Origin: Fredinandcohnia quinoae
GTDB taxonomy: Bacteria; Bacillota; Bacilli; Bacillales; Bacillaceae_L
Direction of reading: 5' to 3'
Assembly: GCF_022427965.1 (NCBI RefSeq)
Contig: NZ_JAKTTI010000001.1
Coordinates: 304,616 to 368,615, forward strand
DNA: 64,000 nucleotides
Made by a program: the position numbers and the translations under genes. The stretch's first letter is position 1, and each line of letters opens with the position of its first letter. The notes beneath the pieces are model-generated. The model was not told the origin of the DNA and searched no databases. It was given only the letters and a program-made list of their open reading frames with translations. Of the stretch, positions 8,479-17,288 are shown one piece after another.

Positions 8479-9486
8479 TTAATACTTCACATTAAGTATA
8501 TATTCAACAGACTTTTCACCGTTATCTTCGTTTACAAGATTGCCTAATAATTTTTCACCATTTTCCCCATATGTTTTAGAAATATAGATAAAATTATTAC
8601 CATCTGTCGGGGAAAAAGATAATTTCAAGTCATAACCTTTTAAATTCTTTATTTTTTTATTTGGGTTTGTAATGGTTAGATTGAATGTTCCATCTGGATT
8701 CACATTCTTGCTGTCCTGGAAACCAGAGGTAATATATCCTTCCATTTGGAGCCTACCACTAACAAATGCACCTTCAAGTAAATTACTTCTTCCCGTAACA
8801 TACACAAATTCATCATCTTCTTCAATTTCAGCTTCAATCCAAACAGTTGTTGCACCGTAATCATCTGGTTTTTTCCAATTAGGTGGTTGTATCTTTGCTA
8901 CTGTACCTTCTTTTATCTCAACATCAGTTATTACCACAATTTCTTTGCCAATATCATCATTCTCTTCATATAATCTTACAAATGGACCTTCAAGTGGGTC
9001 ACCATCTTCCTTATAATGCTGGGTAATCTCCTCATTACTTGCAGCAGAATTAAAGACTATTTTCGTATAAATAATCGGATCATCATAACCATCAGGTAGT
9101 TTACTCTCTAATTGAAAAGATCCATCTTCTTTTACAAGTGTTGTATCAGTACCTCCAATAATTGTACCTGACATTGAATCAATATAGAAATACAGCTTTG
9201 AGCCTGGTAATAAATTCGTTGTACCAGTTACGTATAATGTATTTTCCTTAAAAGTGATATCACCCTCGATATCAACTGAGTAATCACCTTTATCTTCTCT
9301 TATAGTAATTGGTGTAGCATCAACCTTCTTCTTGTCATCTTTACCCTTCGGCTTATCTTCATGTTTTTCTACATCATCCACTTTAACTTCCTTTTTTGGT
9401 TCCACTTTTGCTTCTTTAGTTGTATCGTCTGAACAACCTGACAAAACCATAATAAAAACAATTATTAAAAATAAATACTTTTTCAA
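8479..9486 (-). CDS. Lipoprotein of unknown function
   Basis: The signal peptide KKYLFLIIVFIMVLSGC has a lipobox LSGC, so the mature protein should be anchored outside the membrane. A lysine- and aspartate-rich linker follows (about residues 20-60). Two similar beta-rich modules come next, each with a segment of the type VTGTTNLLPGSKLYFYI / VTGRSNLLEGAFVSGRL, so the ectodomain looks like an internal duplication. I do not recognise the family beyond that. I start at TTG 9486 because GGGGGAG lies 5-6 bases upstream; an upstream ATG at 9510 has no good site. It stands alone. Confidence 0.75.
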   Translation of the reverse strand: MKKYLFLIIVFIMVLSGCSDDTTKEAKVEPKKEVKVDDVEKHEDKPKGKDDKKKVDATPITIREDKGDYSVDIEGDITFKENTLYVTGTTNLLPGSKLYFYIDSMSGTIIGGTDTTLVKEDGSFQLESKLPDGYDDPIIYTKIVFNSAASNEEITQHYKEDGDPLEGPFVRLYEENDDIGKEIVVITDVEIKEGTVAKIQPPNWKKPDDYGATTVWIEAEIEEDDEFVYVTGRSNLLEGAFVSGRLQMEGYITSGFQDSKNVNPDGTFNLTITNPNKKIKNLKGYDLKLSFSPTDGNNFIYISKTYGENGEKLLGNLVNEDNGEKSVEYILNVKY

Positions 9487-9705
9487 ACCTTCTCCCCCCG
9501 TTAAACTCACTATTTATCAACCCTATTCTAAACAATCCTAAGATGTTCGAATAGTAAAAATGGTAAAGATAAGGAAAAAGTACTAAGAACTAAATAAAAG
9601 AAGCAACTCTAGACCCATGACTAACGATTAACGTTATTTCTTTTATATGTTTAGGGTGTTACAAACATACTTATCGTTAAAATTGTGACATATATGTGAA
9701 GCCTA

Positions 9706-9734
9706 TTGTATTTTATGAATTAAAGTTGTATATT
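9706..9734 (+). promoter_or_regulatory. Possible promoter of the DoxX gene
   Basis: TTGTAT, a 17-base spacer and TATATT. The remaining gap (9511-9846) shows only the two operators listed separately and a small inverted repeat TAACG/CGTTA near 9622. Confidence 0.4.
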
Positions 9735-9749
9735 AAGAGTGTAGAAAGT

Positions 9750-9767
9750 TAGTGAAGAACTTCACAA
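9750..9767 (+). promoter_or_regulatory. Rex/Fnr-like operator 1
   Basis: TAGTGAAGAACTTCACAA matches TTGTGAANNNNTTCACAA with one mismatch. It lies just after the predicted start point. Confidence 0.5.
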
Positions 9768-9816
9768 ACTTAACTACAAAAGCTGGCAGCTTAAACAAAT
9801 ATTTTTTTATCACTAT

Positions 9817-9834
9817 TTGTGAAATACTTCACAA
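9817..9834 (+). promoter_or_regulatory. Rex/Fnr-like operator 2
   Basis: TTGTGAAATACTTCACAA is a perfect inverted repeat. It fits the Rex consensus and also TGTGA-N6-TCACA of Fnr. The position in the leader, close to the ribosome site, favours repression. Confidence 0.55.
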
Positions 9835-9852
9835 ATTAAGGGGAGATTGAAT

Positions 9853-10359
9853 ATGAAAACATTTGTTAAAGGACCAATCATGGCGGTTATTTGGACTATT
9901 ATACGAATTTGGTTAGGCATACAATGGATAGAGGCAGGATTTCATAAATTAACAGGTGGTTTTGATGCAAATGGATTCTTACAAGGAGCACTTGCAAAAG
10001 CAGGTGGAGAAAATCCTGCAGTACAAGGATGGTATGCAACATTTCTAGAAGGTTTTGCCGTACCAAATGTAGAATTATTTAACACTCTAATTCCTTGGGG
10101 CGAATTATTAGTAGGCTTAGGATTAATCCTTGGAGCAGCAACAATACCGGCACTAATAGCTGGAGCATTCATGAATCTTAACTTCCTAATGGCTGGTACA
10201 GTAAGCACAAACCCTATTCTATTAACAGCAGCAATTATCCTACTATTCGTTGGTACTGGAGCTTACCATTACGGAACAGATAGATTTACTATACCTTTCA
10301 TCAAAAACTATATTAACAATAAAAAGAATACACCAAAAGTAATGAAACCAGCGGTCTAA
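9853..10359 (+). CDS. DoxX family membrane protein
   Basis: A protein of 168 residues with four predicted membrane helices (about 12-30, 70-90, 95-115 and 120-137), typical of the DoxX / quinol oxidase DoxD group. The exact role of Bacillus members is not settled; relatives are linked to thiol and oxidative stress or quinol metabolism. I start at ATG 9853 because GGGGAGA lies 7 bases upstream; a TTG two codons earlier is possible. Two redox-regulator-like palindromes in the leader suggest control by NADH/NAD state or oxygen. Confidence 0.8.
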   Translation: MKTFVKGPIMAVIWTIIRIWLGIQWIEAGFHKLTGGFDANGFLQGALAKAGGENPAVQGWYATFLEGFAVPNVELFNTLIPWGELLVGLGLILGAATIPALIAGAFMNLNFLMAGTVSTNPILLTAAIILLFVGTGAYHYGTDRFTIPFIKNYINNKKNTPKVMKPAV

Positions 10360-10374
10360 CTTACAATCGAGCAA

Positions 10375-10406
10375 GGCACTCAACCAATTGGGTTGTGTGC
10401 CTTTTT
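10375..10406 (+). terminator. Terminator of the DoxX gene
   Basis: Stem GGCACTCAACC / GGGTTGTGTGCC with loop AATT, followed by TTTTT. Confidence 0.85.
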
Positions 10407-10491
10407 ATTGTTGAGAAGGTAAACATTGGGTAGGTACCTATTCACTCCACTTACATATGATGGATTAAAAACAATTAAAGGATGAAGCTAT

Positions 10492-11112
10492 ATGCCTATT
10501 TCATTACCTGTTAGCATTAAAAGCTTTAAAATTAGTAGTGGTCCTAAAAAGTTTGTCTATTACCCACAAGTATTTGGGATGGAAAATCCAAAATTACAAA
10601 ATGATATAAATCGTATTATTGTGAAGCAAACTCAAGATCTAATTAATTTACAGACTGGAGATACTCCAGAATCAGTAGTAGAAATGATTGGCTCGTTTGA
10701 AATAAAAAATAATCAGCGTCAAGTTCTAAGCCTCTCCCTCTCAAATTATACGTACCATTATCATGCTGCTCATGGCAACACCTTCATTAAATCAATAACA
10801 TTCGATTTAATAAAAGGAAAGATTGATACACTTAAGGACTTATTTAAACCCGGGAGTGACTATATTCAAAGGCTCTCAACATTAATTCATGAACAAATAA
10901 AACATCGTAATATTGATCTTATCTCGGATTTTACTGTTATTTCGCCTGACCAAGACTTCTACATTGCCGACAAAACACTTGTCATCTATTTTCAACTTTA
11001 TCAAATTACCCCATATGTTTTTGGATTCCCGATGTTTCCTATTTCCGTATATGATATACAAGATATTATCAATGAAGATGGTCCACTAGGAAGATTGGCT
11101 GAGAATAATTAA
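10492..11112 (+). CDS. DUF4163/DUF3298-domain protein (RsiV/PdaC-like)
   Basis: A protein of 206 residues. The first half matches the DUF4163 type seen in PdaC and RsiV, with the segment YHYHAAHGNTFIKSITFDL. The second half, DKTLVIYFQLYQITPYVFG, matches DUF3298. Relatives are usually extracytoplasmic and bind peptidoglycan or lysozyme, but no signal peptide or membrane helix is visible here. Either it is cytoplasmic or it is exported another way. Function unknown. The ribosome site AAGGATG lies 8 bases before the ATG. Confidence 0.7.
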   Translation: MPISLPVSIKSFKISSGPKKFVYYPQVFGMENPKLQNDINRIIVKQTQDLINLQTGDTPESVVEMIGSFEIKNNQRQVLSLSLSNYTYHYHAAHGNTFIKSITFDLIKGKIDTLKDLFKPGSDYIQRLSTLIHEQIKHRNIDLISDFTVISPDQDFYIADKTLVIYFQLYQITPYVFGFPMFPISVYDIQDIINEDGPLGRLAENN

Positions 11113-11117
11113 TGAAT

Positions 11118-11161
11118 AAAGAAAATGAGGATGGGATTCAAATCCCATCCTCATTTTCTTT
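11118..11161. terminator. Bidirectional terminator at the end of the eut operon
   Basis: A perfect stem of about 20 bp (AAGAAAATGAGGATGGGATT and its complement) with a 2-4 base loop and A/T tracts on both sides. It ends the DUF3298 gene and the eut operon and covers the permease stop codon. Confidence 0.9.
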
Positions 11162-12692
11162 ATTTCTCTTTTTCAAACTCACTTTCAAGTTTTTGGATTT
11201 CTTCTATTGATTTACTCAGTGCTGCTTGAGGACCTTTAAAGTGCTTTTTATAGTATCCTAGATCCATAATGATTAAGATAATGAACATTCCTGCCAAGGC
11301 ATAGGCAGCATTTTGGTTTGGTGGAATGATCATCAATATACTAATAAATAGAATCCAAATGAGACTTAATACATTAATTGGTTTACTCCATTTCCCAAGA
11401 TTCCATGGTCCTAAGTGCTTTTTCTTGAATATACCTTTTGATTCAGCTTCGAGCTTCAAGTAAATGGGTATACCATATGCAATATATAAACCAACCACAC
11501 TAATTGCTGTTAAGAAGGCTAGGGTTGAATATCCAGAATCCGGAAAAATGATTTTTGTAATGTAATCAATTAATGCTAAAATGAAAGATAAAATGACTGC
11601 TAACCATATCGCTTTTGCAGGTGTACGATATTTCCTGCTTATTTCTGCCCATTGTTTACTAAATGGCATTCCATTATCACGCGAAAACGCATACATCATC
11701 CGAGAGAATGAAGTAATTGATGAAAGCCCACAGAAGAACATTGCAAATGTAACTAACCACAAGACAATATTACCAAAGGTTCCACCAAGAGCAGAGCTAA
11801 TTACATAGATGAATGCATTATCAGAAGCAACAGCACCATTAATATCATGAATTGATAATGTTACGAATGCGAGCATAATGAAGCCAAATACAAATGAAAA
11901 TGCTACTGAGTTAAAAATACCCCATGCTGCACGAACCCTTGGATGTACAGTCTCTTCTATTGTATGTGCCGATGCATCATAGCCAGTAAATGTCCATTGC
12001 GCTTGGAGTAAACCGATTAAAAACGCTAAAGCATAAGGTTTCTCTGAAAACGTTTGACCGATTTGGAACATATAATCAAGCGGTTGTAGTCCACCATTTG
12101 TAAAAAAGGCTAAACTGACAACCAAAACTCCAACGACAATCATATGATACCATGCTGAAAAGTCATTTAATCTAGCGACAATTCGAATTCCGACATGATT
12201 AAAGATTCCATGTAAGAGTAGAATAATCGCAAAGACGATTAATGTTGTAGTATCTGTTGATTGATACCCAACAACACTAGCGAGTAACGGATCAGCAAAC
12301 AATGCACAAGAATAATCAATCCCAGCAACAATACCAATTTGTCCAATCAAGTTAATCCATGCTGTATACCATCCAATACGGATACCTTTAAATGTAGACG
12401 CCCAATGATATAAGGCTCCAGCAGTAGGGATAGCAGAAGCGAGCTCTGCTAATGAGGCAGCGACCATTATGACAAATAATGCAACAAGTGTCCAACCGAA
12501 TCCCATCATACCAGGTCCACCATAGGTTAGACCGTGGCCATACAAAGAAACAGCCCCAGTTAAAATCGAAATAATCGAAAATGAGATAGCAAAATTTGAA
12601 AAACCACCCATATCACGAAGTAATTCCTGTGCATAGCCATATCGATTAAGCTGTTTTCTATCTTCGCTCATTTGTTGCTCTTTGTTTTTCAC
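11160..12692 (-). CDS. APC-superfamily permease, probable ethanolamine importer
   Basis: A 510-residue transporter with about 12 membrane helices. It belongs to the amino acid/choline branch of the APC superfamily, seen in the N-terminal FSNFAISFSIISILTGAVSLYGHGL and in GYDASAHTIEET in the middle. It is the last gene of the eut operon and no eutH is present, so uptake of ethanolamine is the natural inference. The family also moves GABA, choline and amino acids. The start is GTG with GGGGAG upstream. A 47-residue membrane ORF directly precedes it. Confidence 0.8.
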   Translation of the reverse strand: MKNKEQQMSEDRKQLNRYGYAQELLRDMGGFSNFAISFSIISILTGAVSLYGHGLTYGGPGMMGFGWTLVALFVIMVAASLAELASAIPTAGALYHWASTFKGIRIGWYTAWINLIGQIGIVAGIDYSCALFADPLLASVVGYQSTDTTTLIVFAIILLLHGIFNHVGIRIVARLNDFSAWYHMIVVGVLVVSLAFFTNGGLQPLDYMFQIGQTFSEKPYALAFLIGLLQAQWTFTGYDASAHTIEETVHPRVRAAWGIFNSVAFSFVFGFIMLAFVTLSIHDINGAVASDNAFIYVISSALGGTFGNIVLWLVTFAMFFCGLSSITSFSRMMYAFSRDNGMPFSKQWAEISRKYRTPAKAIWLAVILSFILALIDYITKIIFPDSGYSTLAFLTAISVVGLYIAYGIPIYLKLEAESKGIFKKKHLGPWNLGKWSKPINVLSLIWILFISILMIIPPNQNAAYALAGMFIILIIMDLGYYKKHFKGPQAALSKSIEEIQKLESEFEKEK

Positions 12693-12707
12693 ATAACTCT
12701 CCCCTTT

Positions 12708-12851
12708 CTACAGATTATCTTTTTCATTACCTACAAAAATCTCATGTTCGTCATCTTTATAAGCTCTTACATTTTGATTCGCTTTCATACCAATGGATAC
12801 TGCAACAACAATCGTCAAACAGAACAAAAGAATACCGATTAGTAATCCCAT
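12708..12851 (-). CDS. Small single-helix membrane protein beside the permease
   Basis: A 47-residue ORF: MGLLIGILLFCLTIVVAVSI forms a membrane helix, then a short charged tail KANQNVRAYKDDEHEIFVGN. It has a strong AAGGAGG-type site about 8-13 bases upstream. It lies 34 bases after eutC and 15 bases before the permease, on the same strand. By analogy with small subunits of other transporters (for example MetS beside MetP) it may assist the permease. No homologue is recognised. I consider translation likely because of the ribosome site and the clean helix. Confidence 0.6.
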   Translation of the reverse strand: MGLLIGILLFCLTIVVAVSIGMKANQNVRAYKDDEHEIFVGNEKDNL

Positions 12852-12885
12852 TCCTCTCCCCCCTCCTTTCATTTAGATATATTTT

Positions 12886-13764
12886 TTAAGCATGAGATAA
12901 ATCAAGCTTGATCCCGCTAGCCTTTTGCTCAAGCATCTTTTTTAATACGCTACCTATGTGGGCACCTGCCTCAATCGGAGGAGTCCCATTCGGATGAATA
13001 TTTGAAATAACGGTACGATTGGATTCGATAATTCCTTTTCGGGGTTGATAGCACATATAGGCACTCATTGAACTGGCTGAAACAAGACCTGGACGCTCTC
13101 CGATTAGCAACACTAGAACATCTGGCTTCAAGATTTCACCAATATGATCCATGCAAGCGACTCTACCACCCTTTACGAAAAAAGGTGTACCATAAGTTAG
13201 GTTATGAATTTCAAGAGAATCTAGTAATGCTGGATACACATCCTTTAAGTTCGTCTCCACTGCACTTGCACTTAAACCATCTGAAACTACGATTTGAACT
13301 TGAGGTTGCAATGTGCATCGATCTTTAATCGTCTGAACTGCATTATCTGTTAGTATTCGGCCCTTGTCAGGTCTCTTCAAATACTCATCTTTATTCTCAT
13401 AACATGTCTCTACTGTAAACAATTTAAATTCATCAAGAAATCGTTCTAACACCTCACCACTGACAGCATCAATGGCAGCAGCGTGATCAAGCTGCAGTTT
13501 CAAAATTGTTTTTGTTAAAGGGCGTGTTCCACTTCTCCATACCCCAATTCTAGCTGGGGTTGAGTTAAGCAATCCTTGCAAGCCTATATCATCATTAGGA
13601 TTAGGAATCTTTGTTTTCCAACCTCCCTCTTCGAATTGAATAACTTTCCCCACTACATCTTTATCATCATCAGGGTAAAACTCCTTTTTTTCATCCATTC
13701 GGAAGCCTGCATGCAATTGTTCAAGCACCTTAGATACAATCTCATCGATATGATAACCTTTCAT
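12886..13764 (-). CDS. eutC: Ethanolamine ammonia-lyase small subunit
   Basis: With EutB it forms the adenosylcobalamin-dependent lyase that converts ethanolamine to acetaldehyde and ammonia. The core is typical: RIGVWRSGTRPLT, LQLDHAAAIDAV, VVSDGLSA, IGERPGLVSA and CYQPRKGI. The length of 292 is normal. The N-terminus HIDEIVSKVLEQLH is an amphipathic helix like those that target cargo to microcompartments. It starts 13 bases after eutB, with AGGAGG abutting, and is surely co-translated with it. Confidence 0.95.
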   Translation of the reverse strand: MKGYHIDEIVSKVLEQLHAGFRMDEKKEFYPDDDKDVVGKVIQFEEGGWKTKIPNPNDDIGLQGLLNSTPARIGVWRSGTRPLTKTILKLQLDHAAAIDAVSGEVLERFLDEFKLFTVETCYENKDEYLKRPDKGRILTDNAVQTIKDRCTLQPQVQIVVSDGLSASAVETNLKDVYPALLDSLEIHNLTYGTPFFVKGGRVACMDHIGEILKPDVLVLLIGERPGLVSASSMSAYMCYQPRKGIIESNRTVISNIHPNGTPPIEAGAHIGSVLKKMLEQKASGIKLDLSHA

Positions 13765-13777
13765 CCTCCTTCACCTC

Positions 13778-15142
13778 CTACGTTAAAAATATCGTCGGGT
13801 CTCCTGCCAAATCCGTCAATCTACCATGGTTCATAAGTCCAATTTTCTCCAACCATTTTTCAAAATCGGGAGAAGGTTTGTAGCCTAGTACCTCTCTTAC
13901 TGTTGCAATATCATGGAAACTTGTCGATTGATAATTAAGCATGCAATCATCTGCCATTGGTACCCCTATTAAGAAGTTCACCCCTGCTGAACCTAATAAA
14001 ACCGCTAAATTCTCCATATCATTTTGGTCGGCCTTCATGTGGTTTGTATAACAAACATCAACACCCATTGGGATTCCTTGCAATTTACCCATAAAATGAT
14101 CCTCAAGACCAGCTCGTATAACCTGCTTGCTATCGTATAAATACTCAGGACCAATAAAGCCTACAACTGTGTTAACAATAAATGGTTTGTATTTTTTAGC
14201 GAGTCCATAACACCTTGCTTCAAGTGTCAATTGGTCTACACCATGATGTGAATCAGAAGAAAGTTCTGAGCCTTGCCCTGTTTCAAAATACCAAAGATTT
14301 GGTCCTGGTGCCGTACCTTCCTTTTTAATCAGATCATCTGCCTCATCTAAGAGACTGACATTAATTCCAAAAGCCTCATTTCCAGCCTGTGTTCCTGCAA
14401 GACTTTGGAACAACATATCTGAAGGTGCTCCGTTAAGAATCGCTTTCATCTGTGTTGTTACATGGGCAAGCACACAATTTTGCGTTGGTATATTAAATCT
14501 ATCAATTACTTCTCTCGTCATTTCTAAAATTCGTTTCACACTTTCAGCGCTGTCAATAACTGGGTTGATTCCAATAACTGCATCACCAACCCCAAAGCTA
14601 AGTGCTTCATATAACGAAGCTTGAATCCCTTTTATCGAATCAGTTGGATGATTTGGCTGTGCCCTACCGGCGAGAGTACCCTTCTGACCAACAGAATAAT
14701 TGCATGTAGTGACTACTTCAATTTTTGAAGCTGCTTGAATAAGATCAAGATTCGTCATAATCTTTGTAACGGCCGCAACCATCTCACTCGTAAGCCCTCT
14801 TCTTATTCGTTCAATCTCATATCTTGACGTTTCATGAGACAATAAGTACTCACGCAGTTCAGCTACTGTCCAATTCGCAATAGATTGATAGATTTTTTCG
14901 TTTATCGATTCTTCAATGACCTTTGAAACTTCATCTTCTTCAGGTGGAATAATCGGATGATTACGAATATCAGCTAATGTTAATTCAGATAAAAGATGCT
15001 TGGCTGCCAATCGTTCCTGGGCATCAATTGCTGCAATACCTGCTAATTGATCACCTGATTTTACTTCATTTGCCTTCGCAAAAATTTCTTTTAAGCTTGT
15101 AAACTGATATGTTTTATTTAACATTGTTATTTGGGATCTCAA
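13778..15142 (-). CDS. eutB: Ethanolamine ammonia-lyase large subunit
   Basis: The catalytic TIM-barrel subunit, 454 residues. Family landmarks are KSGDQLAGIAA near the N-terminus, GTLAGRAQPNHPTD, IGINPVIDS, WYFETGQGSELSS and the C-terminal IGVPMADDCMLNYQ. I keep the TTG start, since GGAGGTGAT lies 6-7 bases upstream and other EutB proteins have the same short N-terminal extension; an ATG follows six codons later. The enzyme works inside the shell encoded upstream. Confidence 0.96.
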   Translation of the reverse strand: MRSQITMLNKTYQFTSLKEIFAKANEVKSGDQLAGIAAIDAQERLAAKHLLSELTLADIRNHPIIPPEEDEVSKVIEESINEKIYQSIANWTVAELREYLLSHETSRYEIERIRRGLTSEMVAAVTKIMTNLDLIQAASKIEVVTTCNYSVGQKGTLAGRAQPNHPTDSIKGIQASLYEALSFGVGDAVIGINPVIDSAESVKRILEMTREVIDRFNIPTQNCVLAHVTTQMKAILNGAPSDMLFQSLAGTQAGNEAFGINVSLLDEADDLIKKEGTAPGPNLWYFETGQGSELSSDSHHGVDQLTLEARCYGLAKKYKPFIVNTVVGFIGPEYLYDSKQVIRAGLEDHFMGKLQGIPMGVDVCYTNHMKADQNDMENLAVLLGSAGVNFLIGVPMADDCMLNYQSTSFHDIATVREVLGYKPSPDFEKWLEKIGLMNHGRLTDLAGDPTIFLT

Positions 15143-15172
15143 TTTTCAATCACCTCCATTTGTAAAGTCCTT

Positions 15173-16606
15173 TTAAGAAAAAGCCAATGTCTTTACAACA
15201 ACTGGAACCATCGTTTCATTTACAACCTGACCAATATCAATGTAATCCCCTTGCGTAATCGCGATCTGATCGATACAAATAATAGCAATAGTAGACTTTA
15301 CGACTAGCTGTATCGATTGACCTAAAGCCTTTGCCATATCATTTTCACATATAATAACAAGTGATGTGGCTGTTGGGAAAATACTAATGTAAAGACTTGA
15401 TAAAACTTGTGCTAGCTTTTTAATAAATGAATAAGAGTGATACTCTAGGCCAACTATATAGATCGCAAATGGCAAATCTTCTTGTTCCCCATATATTTCT
15501 TTGCCATTAAGGAATGAATTACTAATAATTTCTTCTATGTTATTTTCTTCTGTAAGATTAACTGTCATTACTGGAACATTACGAAGTGGCAATGCGTCTT
15601 TATTCAAGTAAATGGTCGATCCACTTATTTCAGTTGATTGCATCCCAGCACCTATAACAGTAGCTCTTGTAGTTTGTGTTGGAGCCTCCACTTCAAAAGG
15701 ATAGTTCTTTAATTGTCCTAATAATTCGGTAGCTAATAATGGTCCGATATCGTTGTAGGTTGATAGTTCCTGAAATGTAGACGGTGGCTTTTCCTTCATT
15801 AAATAGCCAACACCTCCTGATATCATCACTTTGTCTATTTTGGGAAGTTTATCAAGAGATGTACTATGAACCAATGTTTGTAATTCAGTAATGGATAGTC
15901 TACCTGAAAGAACATCAAGCATTTCAGAGCAAAGCTCTTTAATAATTTTTTTAAGTGAAGGAAAAGAAATCTTCTGTCCCTCTTTTACATCATGTCCCCT
16001 CTCTTCTAACCAAGGGTTTAAGGCAGGAGACACACGTAAAATCTTGCCGTGATGATTTATTTCAATAAGCCGTCCACCAACATGAAATGTAATCATCCCA
16101 ATAGCATCACCATTTTGAAAAAAAGCTACATTTGCTGTACCTCCACCAATATCGATATTAGCAATCGTGCCTTTATTATAATTTGAATGTTCACTAGCTC
16201 CAGACCCTTTCCCAGCAAGGATCGCTTCAAGACTTGCACCTGCAATGGCAACAACGAAATCTCCAGAGTGTCCTGCCAAATAATGGAGCAGTGCATCTGC
16301 ATTTTTCTTAATTGCCGTCTCACCGGTAATTATTACTGCACCAGATTTTATCTCTTCCATCCTAATATTTGCTTTCTTATACTCTATTTCAATCCATTTC
16401 GATAAGCTTTCAGTGTCAATTTCATCGCTGGACTTTATCGGGGTTGAAATTATTTCGCTTTCATAAATAACATTACGGCTAATAATGTCATAATGCGGTA
16501 ATGATGAGTGACTTGAAATCCTGCCAAGCTTTAAAAAACTAATGATAAATTTTGATGTACTCGTGCCAATGTCTATTCCTACACTTAAAATTCCTTTTTC
16601 CACCAA
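15173..16606 (-). CDS. eutA: EutA, reactivating factor for ethanolamine ammonia-lyase
   Basis: An actin/Hsp70-fold ATPase that exchanges damaged cobalamin from EutBC. The motifs SVGIDIGTSTSKF (N-terminal phosphate loop), NIDIGGGTANVAFF (second phosphate loop) and VMISGGVGYL are visible. The length of 477 is usual. The start is TTG with GGAGTGA upstream; the next codon, GTG, is also possible. An antitermination leader (16625-16684) separates it from eutV, so it can be controlled independently of the upstream genes. Confidence 0.93.
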   Translation of the reverse strand: MVEKGILSVGIDIGTSTSKFIISFLKLGRISSHSSLPHYDIISRNVIYESEIISTPIKSSDEIDTESLSKWIEIEYKKANIRMEEIKSGAVIITGETAIKKNADALLHYLAGHSGDFVVAIAGASLEAILAGKGSGASEHSNYNKGTIANIDIGGGTANVAFFQNGDAIGMITFHVGGRLIEINHHGKILRVSPALNPWLEERGHDVKEGQKISFPSLKKIIKELCSEMLDVLSGRLSITELQTLVHSTSLDKLPKIDKVMISGGVGYLMKEKPPSTFQELSTYNDIGPLLATELLGQLKNYPFEVEAPTQTTRATVIGAGMQSTEISGSTIYLNKDALPLRNVPVMTVNLTEENNIEEIISNSFLNGKEIYGEQEDLPFAIYIVGLEYHSYSFIKKLAQVLSSLYISIFPTATSLVIICENDMAKALGQSIQLVVKSTIAIICIDQIAITQGDYIDIGQVVNETMVPVVVKTLAFS

Positions 16607-16624
16607 TACTTGTCACTCCTGTAC

Positions 16625-16684
16625 AAAAAAGCACTCCACTACAAAAGACATCACCTGTCTATTGTGTGAAAGCGCCATTGCTTT
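16625..16684 (-). promoter_or_regulatory. EutV-type antitermination leader before eutA
   Basis: On the minus strand P1 is AAAGC-AATGGC-GCTTT (16669-16684), a six-base loop with A at 1 and G at 4, the known ANTAR signature. Eight bases later P2 is AGACA-GGTGA-TGTCT (16646-16660). A terminator pairs GCGCTTTCAC with GTGGAGTGC and ends in TTTTTT (16625-16630). Its left arm uses the right arm of P1, so P1/P2 bound by EutV would prevent termination. The P2 loop is five or seven bases, less canonical. Confidence 0.7.
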
Positions 16685-16700
16685 TCATTATGATTCACTT

Positions 16701-17288
16701 TTACTGAATTACCATATCCTCGGTTAATTCCTTTAAAATAAAAGTAGATACATTAAACATTGACATTCTATTTTTCATACAATAATTTCTCATCCATTGA
16801 TATGCTTCTTCCTCGGTCATTGATGTATATTCCATTACTTTCCCTTTTGCTTTTTCAATGATCCGACGCTCTTCCATCTTTTGCTTGAGAGATTTTAGAT
16901 CCCTTGTGATCCATTCAATTTGATCTCTTTGGCTTAATGCAATTTCAATTGCAGGAATTAAATCTTCTTCCGTTACTGGTTTCACTAAGTATGCCGTCAC
17001 CCCAGATTTTTTTGCATCTTCAATTAATTCTCGTTGACTATATGCTGTTAATAATAGAATTGCGACATTAAGCTTACTGCGGATAATTTTTGAAGCTTTT
17101 ATTCCATTTAGTTTAGGCATTTTTACATCCATGATAATTAGATCTGGTATATGCTTCATACTTTGTTCAATTGCCTCTTCACCATTCTTGCATTCCGCTA
17201 CAACCAAATACCCCTCAGCTAGAAGCATCTCTCGTAGGTCCATTCTCGTAATTGGATCATCATCAACAATCATTAGTTTATGCTTCAT
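16701..17288 (-). CDS. eutV: EutV, ANTAR response regulator (transcription antiterminator)
   Basis: A 195-residue response regulator. The receiver domain has the acidic pair in MIVDDDP, the phospho-acceptor Asp in LIIMDVKMP (about 54) and Lys in LVKPV. The C-terminal ANTAR domain (about 125-187; ERRIIEKAKGKVMEYTSMTEEEAYQWMR) binds paired RNA hairpins. The start is the ATG of MKHKL, which overlaps the end of eutW by 11 bases. Phosphorylated by EutW, it should let RNA polymerase pass the two eut leader terminators. Confidence 0.92.
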   Translation of the reverse strand: MKHKLMIVDDDPITRMDLREMLLAEGYLVVAECKNGEEAIEQSMKHIPDLIIMDVKMPKLNGIKASKIIRSKLNVAILLLTAYSQRELIEDAKKSGVTAYLVKPVTEEDLIPAIEIALSQRDQIEWITRDLKSLKQKMEERRIIEKAKGKVMEYTSMTEEEAYQWMRNYCMKNRMSMFNVSTFILKELTEDMVIQ

